Assembly: GCA_031286615.1 (NCBI GenBank)
Contig: JAITUA010000017.1
Span: 62,001 to 126,000, forward strand
DNA length: 64,000 nucleotides
Source: Chryseobacterium sp.
GTDB taxonomy: Bacteria > Bacteroidota > Bacteroidia > Flavobacteriales > Weeksellaceae
Direction: 5' to 3'
The notes beneath the pieces were generated by a model. It did not search any database and was not told where the DNA came from. It saw nothing but the letters and a program-made list of their open reading frames with translations. The position numbers and the translations under genes were made by a program. Shown here one piece after another: positions 16,560-26,165 of the stretch (positions are counted from its first letter, which is position 1; every line of letters begins with the position of its first letter).

Positions 16560-19139
16560 TTAACTACGCAAATCTTCCAAAAACTGTTCCAAAGAATGAA
16601 GATCGCTGATCAGGACCTCTCTTGCTTTAGCTCCGTTAAAACCTCCCACGATACCACTGGCTTCAAGCTGATCCATAATTCTTCCGGCTCTGTTATATCC
16701 CAGTTTCAATTGTCTCTGAAGCATTGAGGTAGAACCTTGTTGGGTAGAAACAATAATTCTTGCTGCTTCTTCAAATAAAGCGTCTTTTTCATTCGGGTCA
16801 AAAGCGCCTACTGTACTTGTGGAGTCTTCAGAAACATATTCAGGAAGTAAGAATGCCGAAGCATATCCTTTCTGTTCTCCAATAAATTCAGCAAGTCTTT
16901 CCACCTCTGGCGTATCTACGAAAGCACACTGAAGTCTCAGGATCTCATTTCCATTGAAATAAAGCATATCTCCTTTACCAATCAGCTGATCTGCTCCCGG
17001 AGAATCAAGGATCGTTCTGGAGTCTACACTGGAGATTACTCTGAAAGCGGCTCTTGCAGGGAAGTTGGCTTTAATCATACCTGTAATTACGTTTACTGAC
17101 GGTCTTTGTGTTGCTACAATAAGGTGTATCCCTACGGCTCTGGCAAGCTGTGCCAGTCTGGCAATTGGTAATTCAACCTCTTTTCCTGCAGTCATAATCA
17201 AATCTGCAAACTCGTCTACCACCAATACAATATAAGGTAAATAACGGTGTCCGTTTTCAGGATTTAATTTTCTTTCAGCGAATTTCTTATTGTATTCTTT
17301 CAGGTTTTTACAGAAAGCATTTTTAAGAAGATCATATCGTGTGTCCATCTCAATACAAAGAGAGTTCAGTGTATTGATTACTTTATTGGTATCTGTAATG
17401 ATTGCTTCTTCTGCATCCGGCAGTTTTGCTAAATAATGTCTTTCAATTTTTGAATATAAAGAAAGTTCCACTTTCTTAGGATCCACCATAACAAACTTCA
17501 GTTCACTTGGGTGTTTTTTGTAAAGAAGCGAAGTAAGGATAGCATTAATTCCTACAGATTTACCCTGACCTGTTGCTCCCGCCATTAGTAAGTGAGGCAT
17601 CTTTGAAAGATCGGCCATGAAAATTTCATTAGAAATCGTTTTTCCGAAAACCACCGGAAGATCCATGTCTGTATTCTGGAATTTCTGAGAAGCAATTACA
17701 GAACGCATAGAAACCATGGTAGGATTTTTTCTTGGAACCTCAATACCGATCGTTCCTTTTCCAGGCATTGGAGCAATAATCCTGATTCCTAAAGCGGAAA
17801 GGTTCAATGCAATATCATCCTGCAGCTTTTTAATAGCAGCAACTCTGATCCCCGCTTCCGGTACAATTTCATATAATGTAACAGTAGGGCCAATTGTTGC
17901 TTTGATTTCTGCGATTCCAACGTTGAAGTTTTTCAGAAGTCCAACGATCTTGTTTTTATTTTCTTCTAATTCTTCTTTATTGATAGAGATTTCTTCACTG
18001 CCATAGTCTTTCAGTAATTCTACAGGCGGCATTTGGAATTTAGCCAGATCCAGCTTGTGATCATACAAACCATGCTTTTCTATCAGTTCCTGAGATTTTT
18101 TATCAGAATCATCCAGAATGTCAATTACAGGAGCTACTTCTACATTGAATTTAATATTTTCCTGTGCCGGTGCAGTGTTTACAGCAGAAGATGGAGTAGA
18201 TGGTCTGATGTCAAACGCTTCTTCCGGAGTAGAAACAGGAACAATAGGTTTTGTAGAAAGATTTAAACTTACCGGTTGGGCAACCTCTCTTGGCTCCGCT
18301 TCAAAAGAAGTGTGGTTTGGAGTAGTAATGGTTTCTATATTGGTGGAAACCGGAACTTCGGGAAATCCTTTCGGAACACTTACAGGCTCTGGTTCTTTTA
18401 TTGTATTGATTGAATTATTGGAAGTGTTATTGGTAACATCACTTACCGTTACACGCGATGGTGCTGTTTCTTCAATTTCTTCAGCTTCTTTTTTTAATTC
18501 CTCATCTGCCTCAAAATCATCATTAGAATCAGGAATCATAGATTTTACTTTTCCAATAGTATTTTCGTTGATTTTATCCAGCTTTGCCTTGATAGAACTT
18601 GGACGAAGATTAAATTCAAGAATAAAATATAAAAGGATACTTGCCGCCAGTACGGTCCATAGACCTACCGTTCCGATAATAGAATTAAGATAATCCATGA
18701 TCTGAAAACCGTACACTCCTCCTAAAACACCTTGTCCTTTAGTAAGTGCTCCCATAAAAATTGGTAGCCAGCAGATAAAAAATAAAGAGTGCCCGAAGGT
18801 TTTCCATGGTTTGAAGATTTTTTTCTTAAGGATCAGCGTACCCACTACAAGAAATAAAAATGCAATGATGAATGAAGCAATACCGATACTTTCAAAAATG
18901 AAAATATTCCCCAGCCAATCACCTGCCTTGCCAAAGATATTGGAAGATTTTATACTCTTGTCAAGCATTGTTCCTGCCTGGCTTTGGTCTGCTTTCCAGT
19001 TCATTAAATAAGAAATGAATGAGAATGCAAGAACAGCCGATAAAAGTATAAAAGTAAGCCCGGAAAAAATGCGCGGCTTAGATAAGATTTTGCCTGCTTC
19101 AGGCGATTCAGTCTGTTTTTTTTGTGTCTTTTTATCCAT
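16560..19139 (-). CDS. ftsK: FtsK/SpoIIIE DNA translocase
   Basis: An 859-residue protein with about four N-terminal membrane segments (about 25-175). A low-complexity Pro/Ser/Thr linker (about 200-330) follows. The motor domain has the Walker A motif GATGQGKS near residue 520 and the Walker B-like VLVVDEFADL. The C-terminal gamma winged helix (TSMLQRQLKLGYNRAGRIMDQLEASGIVG) would read KOPS-like polar sequences. It pumps chromosome ends across the septum and activates XerCD at dif. A TAAATTTG -7 element sits close to the start on the minus strand. Confidence 0.93.
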   Translation of the reverse strand: MDKKTQKKQTESPEAGKILSKPRIFSGLTFILLSAVLAFSFISYLMNWKADQSQAGTMLDKSIKSSNIFGKAGDWLGNIFIFESIGIASFIIAFLFLVVGTLILKKKIFKPWKTFGHSLFFICWLPIFMGALTKGQGVLGGVYGFQIMDYLNSIIGTVGLWTVLAASILLYFILEFNLRPSSIKAKLDKINENTIGKVKSMIPDSNDDFEADEELKKEAEEIEETAPSRVTVSDVTNNTSNNSINTIKEPEPVSVPKGFPEVPVSTNIETITTPNHTSFEAEPREVAQPVSLNLSTKPIVPVSTPEEAFDIRPSTPSSAVNTAPAQENIKFNVEVAPVIDILDDSDKKSQELIEKHGLYDHKLDLAKFQMPPVELLKDYGSEEISINKEELEENKNKIVGLLKNFNVGIAEIKATIGPTVTLYEIVPEAGIRVAAIKKLQDDIALNLSALGIRIIAPMPGKGTIGIEVPRKNPTMVSMRSVIASQKFQNTDMDLPVVFGKTISNEIFMADLSKMPHLLMAGATGQGKSVGINAILTSLLYKKHPSELKFVMVDPKKVELSLYSKIERHYLAKLPDAEEAIITDTNKVINTLNSLCIEMDTRYDLLKNAFCKNLKEYNKKFAERKLNPENGHRYLPYIVLVVDEFADLIMTAGKEVELPIARLAQLARAVGIHLIVATQRPSVNVITGMIKANFPARAAFRVISSVDSRTILDSPGADQLIGKGDMLYFNGNEILRLQCAFVDTPEVERLAEFIGEQKGYASAFLLPEYVSEDSTSTVGAFDPNEKDALFEEAARIIVSTQQGSTSMLQRQLKLGYNRAGRIMDQLEASGIVGGFNGAKAREVLISDLHSLEQFLEDLRS

Positions 19140-19513
19140 AATATCAATGTCGCAAATTTAATGTTTTTTCAACACTAAAAGAATCTTTTTTCTCCAAAAA
19201 ACTTTTTGGAAATCCCACTTTTTACAACGATTATTTAAAATTTGATTAAAAAAATATTGTTCGCAATTATAAAATAAAAATAGGGCTATTTTTTTTGTTT
19301 ATGCAAATCTGATGCTGTTAAATTATATTAACTAATCATATTTGCTTTTCTTTAAAAAAGATAATAAAATTTCTGATTTAAATATAGAAGAATAAAAAAA
19401 ATAATAATATTTAAAATTATGATTGATATTATTAAAGATCATGTGTGTTTTTTGAACTAGTTCAAAGGTTAGGATTTGAAACAACTATAATTTTGTCTCA
19501 TAAAATTTCACAC
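19140..19513. other. AT-rich divergent intergenic region
   Basis: This 374-base gap separates divergent ftsK and the isochorismatase gene. On the minus strand TAAATTTG (19153-19160) matches the -7 consensus for ftsK. On the plus strand CATATTTG (19337-19344) matches seven of eight positions. No coding ORF or RNA is recognised. Confidence 0.5.
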
Positions 19514-20152
19514 ATGGAAAACATATTCAAAACTATTCTGACCTTAGGCCTGATATTAATTTCAATGATTACAATGAACGCACAAAAACAAAAAATGGAA
19601 AACACCGCATTATTAATTATCGATGTACAAAATGATTATTTCCCCGGAGGAAAAATGACATTGGAAAAGGCTGAGCAGGCTGGAGAAAACACAAAAAGGA
19701 TTTTAGAATATTTCAGGAGTAATAATCTTCCTGTCATTCATATCAAACATATCTCAACGGATGAAGGAGCAGCTTTTTTTCTTCCGGATACGGATGGAGC
19801 CAAGATTAATCAGTTGGTTTTACCAAAAGAAAATGAAAAAATAATTACCAAGCATTTTCCCAACAGCTTCCGGGAAACGGATCTCCTGAACTATCTTCAG
19901 TCGAACAAAATCAAAAATCTGGTTATTACAGGAATGATGACGGATGTTTGTGTAGAAGCAACTACGAGAGCTGCTTTCGACTTTGGATTTAATAATTTGA
20001 TTATTGGAGATGCTACAGCAACCAGAAACCGTGAACTGAATGGGGAAGTGGTAAAGGCTGTAGAAGTTCAAAGGTCTTTTTTAGCAGGAATTTCCGCTCT
20101 TGGAAATCTTTATACCCGTGTAATAAATACAAAAGAATTTTTAAGTAAGTAG
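19514..20152 (+). CDS. Isochorismatase-like cysteine hydrolase with signal peptide
   Basis: A 212-residue protein from the ATG at 19514. The first 24 residues (MENIFKTILTLGLI...MNAQ) form a signal peptide. The catalytic residues of the cysteine hydrolase fold are Asp37 (IIDVQNDY), Lys113 (ITKHFPNSF) and Cys146 (TDVCVEATTRAA). Family members hydrolyse amides or N-carbamoyl compounds (nicotinamide, carbamoylsarcosine and others). A second Met at residue 28 (MENTALLIIDVQ) would give a normal cytosolic enzyme. A Crp/Fnr regulator follows. Confidence 0.8.
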   Translation: MENIFKTILTLGLILISMITMNAQKQKMENTALLIIDVQNDYFPGGKMTLEKAEQAGENTKRILEYFRSNNLPVIHIKHISTDEGAAFFLPDTDGAKINQLVLPKENEKIITKHFPNSFRETDLLNYLQSNKIKNLVITGMMTDVCVEATTRAAFDFGFNNLIIGDATATRNRELNGEVVKAVEVQRSFLAGISALGNLYTRVINTKEFLSK

Positions 20153-20179
20153 GCTTAAAAGTGAGCATGTTTTGGATAT

Positions 20180-20277
20180 GCAAGGGCGCAAAATGATATT
20201 TAAAATTGTGCTGAAAATCTTCGATTTTCTTGCGTCTTAAAATAAACAAAGTATATAATAAAACTTTGCGTCTTTGC
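20180..20277. repeat. Inverted repeat with GCAAnGnCGCAAA arms
   Basis: GCAAGGGCGCAAA near 20180 is matched in inverted orientation by TTTGCGTCTTTGC (20265-20277), with two mismatches across about 72 bases. A TTGCGTCTT lies between. The same TTTGCG/CGCAAA words recur in the array at 24.6-25.1 kb, so this may be a member of a dispersed intergenic repeat family. Confidence 0.5.
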
Positions 20278-20391
20278 GCTTACCCAACAAAAATTGAAGT
20301 TCCATTGCTTAGGAACAAAAATAACTTAACATAACTTAATTCAATAAAGGTGTCAATAATTTTGATACCTTTATTTTGCTTAAATAAAACA

Positions 20392-20964
20392 ATGTCTGAT
20401 CTGCTCTATAAAAACATCAGCAACTATGTAAATCTTTCCCAAGAGGATTTCAACCGGTTTATGAAGCCTTTTGAATACAAAAAGTTTAAAAAGAAAGAAG
20501 TTGTTCTCAAAGAAGGGGACTATTGTAATTTTGAAGGATTTGTTCTGAATGGCTGTTTTAAAATCTATTACCTGAACGAAAACGGATTTGAACAGACTTT
20601 GTATTTTGCTGTAGAAGGATGGTGGATCACTGATATAGACAGCCTTATCAACAACGTTCCGAGTATTTTGAATATTGAAGCTCTTGAAGACAGCGAGGTA
20701 TTAATGATTTCCAAAAAAGACAAAGAAAATCTGTACGAAACAATGCCACAGATAGAAAGGCTTTTCAGAATCATGAACCAGAGATCTTCCGTAGCGTTAC
20801 AGAGAAGAATACTTTCATTAACGGGTAAAACAGCAGATAAACGTTATCTTGAGTTTCTTGAAAAATATCCCGGATTGGAACAACGACTTACCCAGCAGCA
20901 GGTTGCAGCTTATCTGGGAATAACGCATGAATTCTTGAGTAAAATCAGAAAGAAAATTCTTTAA
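20392..20964 (+). CDS. Crp/Fnr-family transcriptional regulator
   Basis: A 190-residue regulator from the ATG at 20392; the upstream extension to 20350 is not convincing. It has an N-terminal cNMP-binding-like beta roll (FKKKEVVLKEGDYCNFEGFVLNGCFKIYY) and a C-terminal helix-turn-helix (LTQQQVAAYLGITHEFLSKIRKKIL). The Arg-Ser phosphate-binding pair of cAMP receptors is not evident, so the signal is unknown. Together with its hydrolase neighbour it suggests local control, but a repeat-bearing 240-base gap separates them. Confidence 0.8.
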   Translation: MSDLLYKNISNYVNLSQEDFNRFMKPFEYKKFKKKEVVLKEGDYCNFEGFVLNGCFKIYYLNENGFEQTLYFAVEGWWITDIDSLINNVPSILNIEALEDSEVLMISKKDKENLYETMPQIERLFRIMNQRSSVALQRRILSLTGKTADKRYLEFLEKYPGLEQRLTQQQVAAYLGITHEFLSKIRKKIL

Positions 20965-21186
20965 TAGTATTGACCATTTTTTGGATGTTTCAGGATCAAT
21001 TTTTGAGATTAAAAATAGAAGCCTTCAATCGTGGATATAGGTATTATGAATCTATATTTTCACTGTTTTAAAAATTGAATTTTCCCTAATGTTTTCAGGC
21101 TTATTAAGAATGTTTCAAAATAAGCAAAACAGAGGCCAAAGTGACAAAAAACAGCTTTTTTTAAGCTCTTTGTGGTTTATCATGCT

Positions 21187-21194
21187 TATTTTTG
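21187..21194 (+). promoter_or_regulatory. Candidate -7 element (TATTTTTG) of ccsBA
   Basis: TATTTTTG matches TAnnTTTG, 22 bases ahead of the ccsBA start. A TTTG lies at 21169-21172, but its spacing of 14 is short. Confidence 0.45.
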
Positions 21195-21215
21195 CATGTC
21201 AAGTACAATTAAATC

Positions 21216-24200
21216 ATGAAGAAGCTCCAAGATATTCTTATCTCAACCAGGACAATGGCTGTATTGTTGCTGGTGTATGCATTTGCAATGGCTTATGCAA
21301 CGTTCTTAGAAAACGACTACGGAACTCCTACAGCAAAAGCATTAATTTATGAGGCCAAGTGGTTCGAACTGATCATGGTCCTGCTCATTCTTAATTTCAT
21401 AGGAAATATCGGAAGATACAGACTATGGAAAAGAGAGAAATGGCCGGTTCTTGTGTTTCACCTTGCCTTTATCTTTATTTTTATTGGTGGTGCCATCACA
21501 AGATACATCAGTTTTGAGGGTACTATGCACATCAGAGAAGGTGAAACTTCAAACGAGATCGTAACGGATAAAAATTTCTTTAAAATCCAGATCGAAGAAA
21601 AAGGTGATGTTCTTAATTATCAGGATGTTCCTTATCTGATGTCTCCTTTGAACAAAGATTTGAAAGCAACTTATGACTTCCACGGAAAAGAAGTGAAAGT
21701 GTTTGCTAAAGAATACATTCAAAGAAAAAAAGACAGTCTTGTCGCTGAGCCAAACGGTGCCGAATATCTTCACCTGGTATCTACCGGAAACACCGGAAGA
21801 CAGAATATTTACATCAAACCGGGTGAGACGAAATCGATCAACGGAACTTTGGTGACATTCAACAGAGCTATTGAAGGAGCGGTTGAATTCAAAAATGAAG
21901 GAGGAAAATTATTCATCAAGACACCTGTAGATGCCAACTTTATGACAATGGCTACTCAGGCAACAGGAAGTACTGTGAAAGATGAGTTTCAGCCTCTGGC
22001 ATTAAGAAGTTTATATACCATCAACGAACTGAAACTTGTAGTACCTGAAGGTCTTAAAAAAGGAAGACTGATCGCGATTGAAGGTGACAGAAAGAAAGAT
22101 GCTAACGTTCCTGATATGCTTCAGATTGAGCTTCAGGGACCAAAAACAAAACAAATTGTAGATCTTTCTGTGGAAAAAGGAAATCCTAATGCTTACAAGC
22201 AGGTTACTATGGATGGTTTAAACATCATGGTAGGATTCGGACCTAAAGTATACAATACTCCTTTCGCCTTGAAACTGGATGACTTCATTATGGAAACTTA
22301 TCCTGGAAGTTCATCTCCAAGTGCTTATGAAAGTCATGTAAAAATCATTGATGAGGGTAAAGAAACTCCTTATAAAATCTATATGAACCACGTTCTTAAC
22401 CATAAAGGATACCGTTTCTTCCAGTCAAGCTTTGATCCGGACAGAATGGGAACAGTTCTTTCTGTAAACCACGATTACTGGGGAACTTTGATTTCTTATA
22501 TCGGATACGGACTTTTATTCTTAGGAATGTTTGTGATCTTCTTCTGGAAAGGAACTCACTTCTGGAAACTGAATAAAATGCTGACTGATGCAAACAAAAA
22601 GAAGACAAAAGCAGCAACAATACTTTTAGTGTTTTTAAGCTTAGGTTTAAACGCGCAAAAAATTGAAACACACGGGACAACGGACGGAAGCAGAGAACAC
22701 ATTCATGTAGAAGGTGATAATCACACCCACGCTCCGGCTCCATCTGCTCAACCGCTTGATGGCGCTGCTCCAAAGCAGAATTCATTGGCAACTCCAATGG
22801 GGAAAATGAGATCTATCTCTCCGGACGAAATCATTGCAAGAAACAAAATCAGTAAAGAACATGCTGATAAATTCGGATATCTTTTGGTGCAAAGTTTTGA
22901 AGGAAGAATTGTTCCTATCAATACAGAAGCATTGGATGTTTTAAGAAAATTATACAAAAAAGATAAATTCAAAGGAACAGACGGAAAGTATCTGACTGCC
23001 AACCAATGGTTCCTTTCTATCAATACAGACACACCAAGCTGGACTATGGTTCCGATGATTAAAGTGGGAACGAAAGGAGGTGATGAACTGAAAAATAAAA
23101 CAAAGGCAGATGAAGACGGGTATACTTCATTGATGAACCTTTTCCCTGCAGATGCTAATGGTAATCTGGCTTATATTTTAGAGCATGATTATAATACGGC
23201 ATTCCGTAAAAAACCAGCTGAGCAAACGAACTATGATAAAGAAGTAATTGCTGTAAACGAAAGAGTACAGATCTTCAATGAGTTCTTCAGTGGTCAGTTT
23301 ATGAGAATTGTTCCTGTGAAGAATGATGCCAACCACACATGGCATTCATGGTTAGATCAGAAATTTGAACCGGACATGGAATCTCAACAGGTGATGGGAC
23401 CTTATTTTGCTGAAGCGCTTACTGCACAGAAAACCGGTGATTGGAGTAAAGCAGATACTGAATTGGCGAAGCTTTCAGAATACCAGCAGAAATGGGGTAA
23501 AGCAGTAGTTCCTGCAAAATCTAAAGTTGATCTTGAGGTTTTCATGAATAAAGCAGATATTAACTTTAAACTATTGATTTTTTATACCATTATTGGAGGA
23601 CTTCTTTTAATCTTAGGATTTGTTGAGCTGTTTAAATCCAATAAAGTTTTAAATAAAATCATCAAAGTAATCATTGCTGTTGGTTTAGTAGGATATCTTT
23701 GTCATTTCTTAGGACTTGTAGCAAGATGGTATATCTCAGGACATGCACCTTGGAGTAACGGTTATGAAGCCATTATCTTCATCTCTTGGGTAGGTATTAC
23801 TGCAGGTTTATTATTATACAGAAATTCTAATGCATTAATTCCTGCAGCCGGATTTATGGTGGCAGTTATTATGATGGGATTTGCTCACGGAGGTTCAGCT
23901 CTTGATCCGCAGATCACGCCGCTTGTTCCGGTATTGAAATCATATTGGTTAATTGTTCACGTAGCGATCATTACATCCAGTTATGGATTCTTCGCACTGT
24001 CGATGATTATTGCTGTGATCTCTTTGGTATTCTACATTATATCCAATAAAGAAACTTATAAGATTCACCACGATACTACATTAAAGGAATTGGTAATCGT
24101 TTCTGAAATGTCATTAACAATCGGATTGTTTGCATTAACAGTAGGAAACTTCTTAGGAGGAATCTGGGCAAACGAATCATGGGGAAGATATTGGAGCTGG

Positions 24201-24491
24201 GACCCGAAAGAAACATGGGCGTTCATTTCCATCATGGTATACGCATTTGTATTACACATGAGATTAGTACCTGGATTGAGAAGCAGATGGGCATTCCACG
24301 TAGCAACAATGTTTGCGTTCTGCTCAATGGTAATGACTTATTTTGGGGTAAACTACTACTTAAGCGGACTTCACTCTTATGCAGCGGGAGATCCGGTACC
24401 AGTACCGGCTTGGGTATACATCGGAATAGGAACAATGATTCTTTTATCAGCTGTTTCTTATTTCAAGTTTAAAACCTTAACGAAGAAATAA
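21216..24491 (+). CDS. ccsA: Fused cytochrome c maturation protein CcsBA (ResB-ResC)
   Basis: A 1091-residue system II haem-handling protein. The N-terminal ResB/CcsB part has membrane segments near 12-30, 50-65 and 75-95, then a large periplasmic domain to about 420. A long soluble region follows (about 480-780), including a His-rich stretch HGTTDGSREHIHVEGDNHTHAP. The C-terminal CcsA part (about 790-1085) has eight or so membrane helices and the WWD haem motif WGRYWSWDPKETW. It carries haem out and ligates it to apocytochromes c. A terminator follows. Confidence 0.92.
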   Translation: MKKLQDILISTRTMAVLLLVYAFAMAYATFLENDYGTPTAKALIYEAKWFELIMVLLILNFIGNIGRYRLWKREKWPVLVFHLAFIFIFIGGAITRYISFEGTMHIREGETSNEIVTDKNFFKIQIEEKGDVLNYQDVPYLMSPLNKDLKATYDFHGKEVKVFAKEYIQRKKDSLVAEPNGAEYLHLVSTGNTGRQNIYIKPGETKSINGTLVTFNRAIEGAVEFKNEGGKLFIKTPVDANFMTMATQATGSTVKDEFQPLALRSLYTINELKLVVPEGLKKGRLIAIEGDRKKDANVPDMLQIELQGPKTKQIVDLSVEKGNPNAYKQVTMDGLNIMVGFGPKVYNTPFALKLDDFIMETYPGSSSPSAYESHVKIIDEGKETPYKIYMNHVLNHKGYRFFQSSFDPDRMGTVLSVNHDYWGTLISYIGYGLLFLGMFVIFFWKGTHFWKLNKMLTDANKKKTKAATILLVFLSLGLNAQKIETHGTTDGSREHIHVEGDNHTHAPAPSAQPLDGAAPKQNSLATPMGKMRSISPDEIIARNKISKEHADKFGYLLVQSFEGRIVPINTEALDVLRKLYKKDKFKGTDGKYLTANQWFLSINTDTPSWTMVPMIKVGTKGGDELKNKTKADEDGYTSLMNLFPADANGNLAYILEHDYNTAFRKKPAEQTNYDKEVIAVNERVQIFNEFFSGQFMRIVPVKNDANHTWHSWLDQKFEPDMESQQVMGPYFAEALTAQKTGDWSKADTELAKLSEYQQKWGKAVVPAKSKVDLEVFMNKADINFKLLIFYTIIGGLLLILGFVELFKSNKVLNKIIKVIIAVGLVGYLCHFLGLVARWYISGHAPWSNGYEAIIFISWVGITAGLLLYRNSNALIPAAGFMVAVIMMGFAHGGSALDPQITPLVPVLKSYWLIVHVAIITSSYGFFALSMIIAVISLVFYIISNKETYKIHHDTTLKELVIVSEMSLTIGLFALTVGNFLGGIWANESWGRYWSWDPKETWAFISIMVYAFVLHMRLVPGLRSRWAFHVATMFAFCSMVMTYFGVNYYLSGLHSYAAGDPVPVPAWVYIGIGTMILLSAVSYFKFKTLTKK

Positions 24492-24510
24492 AACGTTCAA
24501 TATATCAATT

Positions 24511-24543
24511 AAAATCCCGGAAAATAAATTCCGGGATTTTTTT
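24511..24543 (+). terminator. Terminator of ccsBA
   Basis: AAAATCCCGG and CCGGGATTTT form a stem (extended by AA/TT) followed by more T. Confidence 0.85.
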
Positions 24544-24582
24544 ATTCCTGTTGTTTTTGATATTTGGAGGAGTTGTTTTAAT

Positions 24583-25115
24583 GCTAAGTTCGCAATGATT
24601 TTTTTATTGTGTTGATTTATCGTTCGCAAAGGCGATTTACTCAGCAAAATGACGTAGTGTCCTTAGCTAAACGAAATGTCTTATAAGCAAAAATAAATAG
24701 CTGGTTTTATCCTAACGCTAAGTTCGCAATGATGTATATTATGATGAGTTAATGTTCGCGAAGGCGTTTCACTCAGCAAAATGAAGTAGTGTCCTTAGCT
24801 AAACGAAGTGTCTTATAACCAAAAGTAAATAGCTGGGTTTTACCTTAACACTAAGTTCGCAATGATTATATTATGATGAATATTGTTCGCAAAGGCGTTC
24901 ACTCAGCAAAATGAGTACAGCTGATTGTAATAAATAGCTGTGGTTTATCCTAACGTTAAGTTCGCAATGATTATATTATGATGAATATTGTTCGCAAAGC
25001 CGTTTCACTCAGCAAAATGAGAGAGCCTTAGCTAAACGAAGTGCCTTTGCGAACACAAATAAAGCACTAACAATAAATTAACTTCGTGGACTTTGCGCTT
25101 AGTTAAATATCTCAA
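24583..25115. repeat. Four degenerate tandem copies of a ~133-bp unit
   Basis: Copies begin near 24583, 24717, 24850 and 24955. Shared blocks, in order, are CTAAGTTCGCAATGAT, GTTCGCAAAGGCG, CTCAGCAAAATGA, CCTTAGCTAAACGAA and a TAAATAGCTG-type tail. Copy 3 lacks the CCTTAGCTAAACGAA block, giving 105 bp spacing. In copy 4 GTTCGCAAAGCC (24990-25001) is opposed by GCCTTTGCGAAC (25043-25054), so the unit can fold. No ORF is supported in the 24492-25216 gap. A short AACTCATAATTC duplication lies at about 25138-25164. Confidence 0.8.
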
Positions 25116-25216
25116 ATCACGAAACCCGTATCAAAAAACTCATAATTCATAACTCATAATTCAAAATTTATTACCATCTTTATGATATCAAAATAATATC
25201 AAATTAAAATTCAATC

Positions 25217-26083
25217 ATGGAAAAAACATTAAAACCTATGTCAGGTTATCTTACACTGGTCATCTGCCTTGCCTTGTTTGTGGCAGCAGTTTACTTTTTT
25301 GTTAGTGGAGTAGATCAAAGTATAGCCTATGTGGTTATTGCAATGCTTTGCTTTCTTCTTTCGTGCTTTTTCTTAAAAGGCTTAATGATTATTCAACCCA
25401 ACCACTCAAGAGTGCTGAACTTTTTTGGAAAATATGTTGGGAGTGTAAAAGAAAACGGATTATTCTTCATCAATCCTTTGTATTCATCACAGAAAATATC
25501 TTTACGTTCTGAGAATTTACAAGGTCAGACTTTGAAGGTAAACGATAAAATGGGAAATCCAATTGAAATTGCGGTTGTCATCGTATGGAAAGTGGGAGAT
25601 ACTTATAAAGCGGCTTTTGATGTAGAACGCTATTCTGATTTCGTAAAAATGCAGAGTGAAGCAGCGGTACGTCATTTGGCAATGAGCTTTCCGTATGATA
25701 ATTTAGAAGATGATCATGCTCCGATTACATTGAGAGAAGGTGGGGATAAAATCAATTCTATTTTGGAGCAGGAACTTACAGACCGTCTTTCAAAAGCAGG
25801 AATTGTGATTCAGGAGGCTAGGATTTCGCATTTGGCCTATGCTTCGGAAATTGCAGGAGCTATGCTTCAGAGACAGCAGGCAACGGCTATTGTAGCGGCA
25901 AGAACCAAAATTGTGGAAGGAGCTGTAGGAATGGTGGACCTTGCATTAAAAAAACTTTCAGAAGAGAATATTGTTGAGCTTGATGATGAAAGAAAAGCAG
26001 CAATGGTAAGCAATTTAATGGTGGTTCTTTGCGGAGAAAAAGCTGCAACACCGATATTAAATGCGGGAACACTTTATAATTAA
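25217..26083 (+). CDS. SPFH (stomatin/prohibitin) domain membrane protein
   Basis: A 288-residue protein with two N-terminal hydrophobic segments (about 10-30 and 34-55). An SPFH domain (about 60-230: IIQPNHSRVLNFFGKYVGSVKENGLFFINP, then the DVERYSDFVKMQSEAAVRHLA helix) and an Ala-rich C-terminal helix follow. Such proteins oligomerise as scaffolds on the membrane. The next small gene encodes a ribbon-helix-helix protein, a pairing that suggests one unit. Confidence 0.88.
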   Translation: MEKTLKPMSGYLTLVICLALFVAAVYFFVSGVDQSIAYVVIAMLCFLLSCFFLKGLMIIQPNHSRVLNFFGKYVGSVKENGLFFINPLYSSQKISLRSENLQGQTLKVNDKMGNPIEIAVVIVWKVGDTYKAAFDVERYSDFVKMQSEAAVRHLAMSFPYDNLEDDHAPITLREGGDKINSILEQELTDRLSKAGIVIQEARISHLAYASEIAGAMLQRQQATAIVAARTKIVEGAVGMVDLALKKLSEENIVELDDERKAAMVSNLMVVLCGEKAATPILNAGTLYN

Positions 26084-26165
26084 AAGTGAAAAATGAATAA
26101 GTAGATTGTAATGCAGATATTTTCTGCACTACAATAGTCAGAAATAATGTTAGAGAATTTAGAAA

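Noticed and set aside
18118..18693. 191-codon plus-strand ORF
   Set aside because: Lies opposite the low-complexity linker of ftsK; its Ser/Gly-rich composition is a mirror of that linker.
21089..21352. 87-codon ORF overlapping the ccsBA start
   Set aside because: Runs into the conserved ccsBA N-terminus in another frame and has no protein-like conservation signal.
24583..25115. CRISPR array
   Set aside because: The repeats are about 133 bp, degenerate and contiguous without unique spacers of regular length; no cas genes are present.
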